DNA from: Deinococcus grandis | GTDB lineage: Bacteria > Deinococcota > Deinococci > Deinococcales > Deinococcaceae | NCBI RefSeq assembly: GCF_001485435.1 | Contig: NZ_BCMS01000001.1 | Span: 2,179,501 to 2,243,500 of the forward strand | Direction of reading: 5' to 3' | DNA: 64,000 nucleotides | Shown: positions 56,443 to 64,000 of the stretch, piece after piece | How the letters are laid out: every line of letters starts with the position of its first letter | Position numbering within the stretch: position 1 is the stretch's first letter | Made by a program: the position numbers and the translations under genes | The notes under the pieces: generated by a model | Told to the model about the DNA's origin: nothing | Database searches by the model: none | Seen by the model: the letters and a program-made list of their open reading frames with translations, nothing else

Positions 56443-56483
56443 AGCGGGGGCCGCGCCGGAACTGTCCGGGCACGGCCTCCGCT
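56443..56483. terminator. Bidirectional terminator after the S41 protease gene
   Basis: AGCGGGGGCCG (56443-56453) pairs with CGGCCTCCGCT (56473-56483), 11 bp with one G-T pair, and CCGG/CCGG pairs inside the loop. It separates two convergent genes. Confidence 0.75.
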
Positions 56484-56496
56484 GTGCGTCGGCGGG

Positions 56497-56754
56497 TCAG
56501 CGGCTCCAGCGTTTCATCAGGGTCACGAGGCGCTCGGGGGTGACGTTGCGGTATTCGACCTCGCCCACCCGGACCAGCGGGGCGTCCTCGGGCGCCACGG
56601 CTGGCCCGCAGTGCGAGAGACTCAGTTCCACGTTCCCGTCGGCGGTGACCATGCCGGGGCTGATCCGCAGGGCGTTCCAGACGGCGTCCAGCAGGTCTTC
56701 TCGTTGGTCGATGCTCAGGTGTTCGGTGCAGATTTCCAGGCGGGTGACGGGCAC
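56497..56754 (-). CDS. Small thioredoxin-like ferredoxin-related protein, cysteines lost
   Basis: 85 residues. The pattern LEICTEHLSIDQREDLLDAVWNALRISPGMVTADGNVELSLSHCGPAVAPEDAPLVRVGEVEYRNVTPERLVTLMKRW follows the layout of NuoE-type thioredoxin-like 2Fe-2S proteins (C near the start; HCGPAVAP in place of GxCxxAP; then xxxY-VTPE), but only two Cys remain, so a cluster is unlikely. Function unknown. GTG 56754 with AAGGAGG 9 nt upstream. Confidence 0.6.
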   Translation of the reverse strand: MPVTRLEICTEHLSIDQREDLLDAVWNALRISPGMVTADGNVELSLSHCGPAVAPEDAPLVRVGEVEYRNVTPERLVTLMKRWSR

Positions 56755-56803
56755 AGCGGGGGGCCTCCTTGCGGCGGGTCACTCTAGAGCATTTGCGGGG
56801 CGC

Positions 56804-58774
56804 TCACGCGCCGGACCCGGGCGGCAGGAAGTCCAGCAGCGCGTGCGCCGGGAGCGGCTGGCTGTCCCGCAGCGGCTGGCTGTCCCCGGCGGCGCGCAGC
56901 TGCACCCCGGCGGGCGTGCCCAGCAGCAGCAGGGTGTGGCCGCTCAGGGTGACGCGCAGGCCGTCCAGTGCCGGAGCCCGCAGCGCCCCGCCCAGATCCG
57001 TGACGGGCGCGGTGATGCGCAGGACGTGCGCGCCGTACGGGCCGCGCACCTGCACGCTGGGGCCAGTGACATGCAGCGCGAGGGGCAGGCCCAGTCCGGC
57101 CAGTTCTCCCAGTTCCAGGCGGGGGGCGCGGACCTGCCGGGCCACAGCCACGCCGATCAGGGTGCCGGGCCGCACGATGTCCCCGGCCTGGAGGAGCCGC
57201 GCGCCCTGGCTGACGTCCAGGTCCGGCGGGAGGCGCAGGAGTTTCAGGCCGTCGCGGTGCTGCTCGGCACGCAGGCCGCTCAGGTGCGGCACGCGGCTCA
57301 GCTGCCCCAGGTCGAAGGGCCCGCCCAGCGGCGTGGGCACGCCCGCGACCTCCCCGTCGGCGGTGACGAGGTGCAGGGTGCGGTCCTCGCGGTACTCGAT
57401 GCCCTCCACGCCGGGCAGGAACGGGCGGGCTGGCGCGGCGCGCGGGGCGGGGGCCGGGGTGGCGCGCCGCCGCAGGGCGGCCCAGGCCCCGAGGGCCAGC
57501 AGGGGCAGCAGCGCCAGCCACGCCCAGCGTCCCGCCGGGGACGGTGTCGGGGCCGGTGTACCGGGCGTGGGGGTGATCGCCGGGGTACTCAGCGTGCGGC
57601 CGCCCGCCTGCCCGCGCAGGGTGGGCAGCGGGGTGGCCCCCACCTCCGGCAGCAGGAGGGTCGGCGTGACGGTCAACTCCGGCTGTGGGCGCGTGGCGCG
57701 CAGGGTGACCGTGAAGTCCCGCGATCCGGCGGGGGCGTCCACGCGGCCCGTCACCCCGGCAGGCAGCGCGCCCAGCGTGATGCGGGCAGTGTTCAGGCCG
57801 GGCGCGGCGCGCAGGCGCAGCACGACGTCTTCCCCGCCGCGCAGGGCGAGGTCCGCGCCGGGATTCAGCCACGTCAGCGGCTGGCCGGTCAGGCGCAGCA
57901 GCACCTGCCTTTCCCTCGGCGCGATCCACCCGGCCGCCGCGACGGGCGGCGCGCACAGCAGCGCGGGCGTGCCGGGCCGCAGTCCGGCCGGGACGGTCAG
58001 GCGCACCTCGGTCCCCTGCACGGTAGGCGCCGCCAGCGAGAGGCCGGGGGTGCCGCTCGCCAGCGTCACGGCGGTGCCGTCTGGGAACGGGGCGGGCAGC
58101 GCATCGCCGGTCATACGGCGCAGGCCGCCCTCCAGGCCCGCACTGCCCAGGTCCGGCACGACGTTCACGGGCACCGTCAGGCCGCTGGCGTAGGTGCTGG
58201 CACTCAGCGCGGCGCGCGCCTCGGCGGGAATGTCCGTGCCCAGAGCCACGTACGTCAGGCGGTCCAGCGGCCCGCGACCGGTCCAGGCGTTCAGGGCATC
58301 CGTGGCGGTGACGGTCTTTCCCTGCTCGCGCGTGTCGTTGTCGATCCCGTCGGTCAGGACGAACACCTGCGTGACCTCGCCGTCACGGGCGGTCAGCGGA
58401 CGCAGCGCGTCACGGACGCTGCGGTACAGGAACGTGTTGCTGCCGTCCGCCTTCAGGGCCCCCAGCGCGGCGTTCCACGCGCCACTCCCGGCCGGGGCGT
58501 CGAAGGTGCGCCGGGACCGCAGGCCCGAATCGAAGGTGATCAGGTCCACCCGGTCGGGCTGCGCGGCGCGCACGAAGGCGTTCAGCTGCCCCTTGACCCG
58601 CGCGAAGATGTCGGCCCGGCCGTCCCCGATCCCGCGCATGCTGCCGCTGGTATCCAGCACGAAGACCACGCGGGTGCGGGTGGGCAGCTCGCCGGACGGA
58701 AGCGAGCACGGGGCGTCCTGCGCGGCCGCAGCGGACCCCAGCAGCAGGAGGGACAGAGTGACGGCGCGGGACAT
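56804..58774 (-). CDS. VWA-domain protein, membrane anchored
   Basis: 656 residues. Signal peptide MSRAVTLSLLLLGSAAAAQ; a von Willebrand A domain (about 35-210) with complete MIDAS motif DTSGSM, later Thr (SNTF) and Asp (LTDGIDND); a beta-rich middle section; a Pro/Thr/Ala linker; a membrane helix near residue 440 (WAWLALLPLLALGAWAALRRR); and a cytoplasmic C-terminal domain with beta-strand repeats, possibly FHA- or SpoIIIAH-like but not identified. It may recognise an external ligand via Mg and relay to a cytoplasmic domain. AGGA is 6 nt upstream of the ATG. Confidence 0.85.
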   Translation of the reverse strand: MSRAVTLSLLLLGSAAAAQDAPCSLPSGELPTRTRVVFVLDTSGSMRGIGDGRADIFARVKGQLNAFVRAAQPDRVDLITFDSGLRSRRTFDAPAGSGAWNAALGALKADGSNTFLYRSVRDALRPLTARDGEVTQVFVLTDGIDNDTREQGKTVTATDALNAWTGRGPLDRLTYVALGTDIPAEARAALSASTYASGLTVPVNVVPDLGSAGLEGGLRRMTGDALPAPFPDGTAVTLASGTPGLSLAAPTVQGTEVRLTVPAGLRPGTPALLCAPPVAAAGWIAPRERQVLLRLTGQPLTWLNPGADLALRGGEDVVLRLRAAPGLNTARITLGALPAGVTGRVDAPAGSRDFTVTLRATRPQPELTVTPTLLLPEVGATPLPTLRGQAGGRTLSTPAITPTPGTPAPTPSPAGRWAWLALLPLLALGAWAALRRRATPAPAPRAAPARPFLPGVEGIEYREDRTLHLVTADGEVAGVPTPLGGPFDLGQLSRVPHLSGLRAEQHRDGLKLLRLPPDLDVSQGARLLQAGDIVRPGTLIGVAVARQVRAPRLELGELAGLGLPLALHVTGPSVQVRGPYGAHVLRITAPVTDLGGALRAPALDGLRVTLSGHTLLLLGTPAGVQLRAAGDSQPLRDSQPLPAHALLDFLPPGSGA

Positions 58775-58907
58775 CGGGTTCCTATTGTGACGCCTGACGA
58801 CCGGTCAGGAGGCGGGACGCCAGGGGGCGCGGCGGGACGTGGGCTGTTTTGTGCGTATCGAACGCTGTTTTTACCGATTTATGCCCACGGAGATACACAG
58901 TCGATTA

Positions 58908-58924
58908 TTATGGTATTTGCGTAA
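58908..58924. promoter_or_regulatory. RDRM (DdrO operator) at gyrB
   Basis: The 17 bp site TTATGGTATTTGCGTAA matches the Deinococcus radiation/desiccation response motif (consensus TTATGTCATTGACATAA) at 12 positions, including TTATG at the left, ATT in the centre and TAA at the right. It ends 5 nt before the gyrB -35. gyrB is a member of the RDR regulon in other Deinococcus species, where DdrO represses and the protease IrrE/PprI relieves it. Confidence 0.8.
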
Positions 58925-58929
58925 AATAT

Positions 58930-58958
58930 TTGACCGTTTTCAACCCTGGTAGTATACT
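58930..58958 (+). promoter_or_regulatory. gyrB promoter
   Basis: TTGACC (58930-58935), 17 nt spacer, TATACT (58953-58958). Transcription would start near 58965, about 90 nt before the ATG. The flanking sequence is AT-rich for this genome. Confidence 0.88.
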
Positions 58959-59054
58959 GGACAGACACCGAAGGTGCGCCCAGCGCGCCTCACCACCTCT
59001 CCCCCACCCACACGCGCCGCCCGGCCCACCCGCCGGGCGCGCCCCAGGAGTGAC

Positions 59055-61057
<2,003 letters not shown>

Positions 61058-61061
<4 letters not shown>

Positions 61062-62968
61062 TGAATATTAGCTGCCTGGATTAGTTTGTACATTAAAGGC
61101 TGTGCCTGATATTTCCTTTCCGAAGTAGCGTTTTCCACTTTGGGAATAAAATCAGGCACAGCTGCTTTATTTTGCGTCGTCCACCATGTTGCGAACATTG
61201 CGGACACAGCAGGAGCGGCAAACGAAGTGCCAGCAAACTCACTTGACAATACGTCCCTAAATTTAAAGAAAAAGGTTCCGGGAGCATAAAGTTTTGGATA
61301 GGTTGGAGCAATTGTTCTATATCCATCGCTCAATTTTTCACGAATATCTCTATTATAAATCGCAGGGCTATTTTTGCTTATATCCCATGCACCGACACTG
61401 TACAAACGCCCCTTCCAATCAGTGTGATTCATCACACTGGGCGGACTCACGGTTAGGCTACTCGGTTCTCCTGTCCAGTCGGCGGGATATGCATTACAGT
61501 AATCCACTCCCAGCGATCCAGGCTGAGATCCATTTATTCTGCATCGATAATTATTACCATGTGCCGTTACGATTAGTCCGCCATTGTCTGTCACTTGCCG
61601 CATAGCCTCAGCCAACATTTCAGATGGGTATGGAGTATTCAAGCTCAGGTTGACGATCACTTTTCCAGAAGGTGCAGCATTCGCAGCGTCGCAGAGTGCA
61701 CTGACGATGTCCTCGATGCGACATATGCCATTGGCGCAGGCATGGCGCTGCACAACGACTGCTCCCGGCGCCATGGTCTTGATAATTCGTGTGATGGCAT
61801 CTCCATGCAAATTGAGACCATCACTCTTATCTCCAGTTTTTGCCACCGAACTATCCGAATCAATGACAAATACTGTGACACCTTTTCCACCATCCGGATA
61901 AACGATGCGTCCGTTATCGAAAAGCCCACTATGATTAAGCTGGCGCACGTTCGCCTGGAGGATTGAATATTGCATCTGCGTCGCAATCTGAGTCTGCTGC
62001 TGGGGTGGGGTCGTCTGAGATGGGATACCATACCCGGTGGGGTCAATCCAGAAATCTTTATCTTGCGACAAAAGACTCAGGGAAATTGCTTTGAAAATAG
62101 CAGCGTCTTTACCCGTAAAACTGATTCTAAAGAGTTTTTGCTGACAAATATTACCATCCGATCTCTGAGACGGTTCGACATATTGCTTGAAGTATGCAAT
62201 GGATACACCCGACTTACCTTGCGTTCCTCCAATTGGATCCAGAAAAACTTTTGACGTATAGCCATTAAAATTGAGCTGCTGCCCCTGGCTGCCAGTTGCG
62301 GCTACTTCAATTGATTTTTGAAAATCTCTTAATTGATCGCTATTCTTAATTTTTAAAGCCTCCAGTTGTAGCTGACGCACTTGCTCAATTTTTTGCTGAG
62401 GCGTTGCATTATTTTTTAAGAAACCTTCTATATATTCACCAGGAATATATATCTTCCCCCGCACATCATTTTTAAGCAGCTCAATATTTAACGGCGTTGA
62501 TTTTATCTGACCTTTAATCAATTCTTTTATTGGATCCGGGATATATTTACTATTAGTATTCACCAAATTCTTACTCAATTGAAAAATTTTATCTTGTATT
62601 TTAAAAGTATCTGCGCTCTTTCTGGACACAACGACAATAGAGTTCTGATCTTGTTCCGAATTACGAAGAGCTGTCACCCAGGACAGTACGCGAGTAGGCT
62701 CTTTACCTTCTGACCGCAACTGGATGGGCTGTGGCCCGGGCAGAACCCCCACCGGCATCTTGAAATCCCACTGTTTACCATCGCTATTTGGAACTTTAGT
62801 CGCATCCAATTTGTGAGCACCAATGAACAGCTTCGGATCATCAACCTGTATTCCGTCGGTGAGTGTCAATCTCAACGAAGTTCCTGGGGGCGCAGTGGTA
62901 GGCTGCACTTGCGCTGCGTACGCCAGACCAAGGAAGCCCAGCAGTCCTGTCATCAGGTATCTGTTCAT
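61058..62968 (-). CDS. Subtilisin-like (S8) secreted protease, AT-rich gene
   Basis: 636 residues with signal peptide MNRYLMTGLLGFLGLAYA. The first ~350 residues are not recognised. The protease domain follows: Asp in VTVFVIDSDS (about 369), His in LNLHGDAITRII (about 387), the oxyanion Asn in VTAHGNNY (about 470) and Ser in GTSFAAPAVSAMFA (about 579). The Asp-His spacing is shorter than in classical subtilases. GGAGGG precedes the ATG by 6 nt. The DNA is conspicuously AT-rich (for example 62380-62600) compared with every neighbour, which suggests horizontal acquisition. It lies 52 nt after a TPR gene on the same strand and overlaps the gyrB stop from the other side. Confidence 0.85.
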
Positions 62969-63020
62969 GTTTCCCTCCAGAACCAGGGTGCAGCGGGGCG
63001 CGTGACCGCACCGTGACCGC

Positions 63021-64000
63021 CTAACTGACGCGAATGGCTTTCACGTTTTCAGCGAGGTTCCGCCGAATTAATTCCACAGTCGCAGATTGTCCACTCTCAT
63101 TGAGGAGCATCAGAGCGTCTTCAAGTCCGACAAGGTCAACTTCCAGTTCGGACAGGTTACTCAAGGCCAGTCCGAGGAGACGGATATCGCCGGTGCGGAA
63201 GGTCAGATCTATACTTTTCCGATACCAGCGTTTCGCCAGATGAGTATTCCCGTCAAGGTGGTATCGCAGTCCCAGGTTGTTGGCGGCTATAGCAACACCG
63301 TTGAGATTGCCAGATTCGCCCATGTGCTCGGCAGCCCGTTGGAGCAGATCAACCACCTGTGTGTGTTGTCCCGCGTGTTCCAGTTCGACTGCATAGTTGA
63401 TGAGGACAAACCCTTCTGCTGCGGGGTGACCCTGAGCACGGACCAGGATGGGGGCAAAAGCGTCGTCCGGCTCAGACTGTTTCATTCGACAGTCCGCTGA
63501 GGCAGCAAGGGACAAGGACTGAACTTCCTCAAACAGGTTTCCTCGCAGATACCAGAGGTGCGCGCTGCGGCGGAAGTTCTGCCGTGCCTGTTCATACTCT
63601 TCACGGTGCCGGTGCAACAGGCCCAGAACGAAGGTGGCGTGGGCGTTGACTTCGGAGTTTCCCTGGCGCAGAGGCCGGGCAAGTTGATAGGCCTGCTCGT
63701 TCTCTCCAGTCCTGAATAGGACAGAAGCACGGGCCACCTGTTCTTCCGCGCTGTCAGGAACCTTTTTTAAGCAATCCAGTGCGCTCTGGTACTCACCACT
63801 GTAAATCAGCGCCCATCCCCGCAATAGTTTCACTTCGTCGGTCTGCGGCGCGACTTCCAGGGTCTTTGCTGCTTTGGCGGGGTAGCCGCGTTTCATTTCC
63901 TGGTCGGCGTGCCAGTGGGCGGCGGCGGCGCAGGGGGTGTGGTCGTGGTCTTCCCAGAGGTCGCGGGCGGCGAGCCAGTGGGGCCAGGCGGTGTCGTGGG
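63021..64000 (-). CDS. TPR-repeat protein, N-terminal part beyond window
   Basis: At least 325 residues; the frame is open to the right edge (HDTAWPHWLAARDLWEDHDH upstream of the internal ATG at 63896), so the start lies outside. Tandem helical hairpins of TPR type run throughout: LLRGWALIYSGEYQSALDCLKKVPDS, ATFVLGLLHRHREEYEQARQNFRRSA, LINYAVELEHAGQHTQVVDLLQRAAEHM, AANNLGLRYHLDGNTHLAKRWYRKSIDLT, ALSNLSELEVDLVGLEDALMLLNES. This is the architecture of the C-terminal part of MalT/SARP-like regulators or of stand-alone TPR adaptors; the missing part would decide. Base composition is intermediate between the core genome and the subtilase gene. Confidence 0.8.
   Translation of the reverse strand, partial: HDTAWPHWLAARDLWEDHDHTPCAAAAHWHADQEMKRGYPAKAAKTLEVAPQTDEVKLLRGWALIYSGEYQSALDCLKKVPDSAEEQVARASVLFRTGENEQAYQLARPLRQGNSEVNAHATFVLGLLHRHREEYEQARQNFRRSAHLWYLRGNLFEEVQSLSLAASADCRMKQSEPDDAFAPILVRAQGHPAAEGFVLINYAVELEHAGQHTQVVDLLQRAAEHMGESGNLNGVAIAANNLGLRYHLDGNTHLAKRWYRKSIDLTFRTGDIRLLGLALSNLSELEVDLVGLEDALMLLNESGQSATVELIRRNLAENVKAIRVS

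Overview
The window looks like a chromosomal segment of a Deinococcus species. The pointers are a high-GC genome with strong third-position GC bias, the paired glutamine synthetases (type III and type I), UvrA, RadA, GyrB, a HelD-type helicase and ClpB/ClpC. Regulation points the same way: many genes have a TANNNT -10 box only 5 to 10 nt before the start codon (leaderless transcription), sites resembling the radiation/desiccation response motif (RDRM) lie at gyrB and uvrA, and a HspR-type HAIR operator lies at clpB. The species cannot be named from the sequence alone.

Layout. 1-2.7 kb: divergent glutamine synthetases (type III, cut by the left edge; GlnA type I). 2.7-6.4 kb: small acidic protein, HelD-like helicase, lipoprotein, secreted protein. 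6.4-8.6 kb: glycyl-tRNA synthetase behind a complete Gly T-box riboswitch. 8.7-12.1 kb: DUF305 protein, YdcF-like protein, small membrane protein, trmFO. 12.1-14.8 kb: nested insertion sequences, an IS701-family element broken by an intact IS3-family element. 14.8-21.1 kb: propeller protein, murD-ftsW, BON/LysM protein, secreted M1 aminopeptidase. 21.2-27.1 kb: branched-chain amino acid ABC transporter livJHMGF. 27.2-31.7 kb: CrtC-like lipoprotein, stalk-domain secreted protein, clpB. 31.7-38.2 kb: MFS/LysR divergent pair, ArsR-SRPBCC pair, CDF metal exporter, and a DUF2087-radA-PH operon. 38.3-42.9 kb: a second stalk-domain gene flanked by inverted small repeats, clpC, a CMD-family protein, a beta-barrel protein. 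43.2-47.1 kb: etfBA, an SDR, dsbB/dsbA-like pair, with G-rich inverted-repeat cassettes directly after stop codons. 47.3-56.5 kb: membrane protein-uvrA, M23/propeller pair, RlmI-like methyltransferase, lipoprotein, S41 protease. 56.5-64 kb: thioredoxin-like ferredoxin relative, VWA protein, gyrB, then a visibly AT-rich subtilase gene and a TPR protein gene running off the right edge.

Most of the window is ordinary core genome: nitrogen assimilation, cell wall, protein quality control, DNA repair and topology, redox. The parts that deserve a second look are non-coding: three dispersed ~130-150 bp repeats whose two hairpins are preserved by compensatory changes, G-quadruplex-type cassettes placed 2-7 nt after the stop codons of etfA, the SDR and dsbB, palindromic elements at dsbA and upstream of the CDF gene, and the stress operators at gyrB, uvrA and clpB. 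Among proteins, the AT-rich subtilase/TPR pair, the Asp-to-Ile change in the GyrB TOPRIM motif, and the tandemly repeated signal peptide of the M1 peptidase stand out. No tRNA, rRNA, CRISPR array or prophage was seen.
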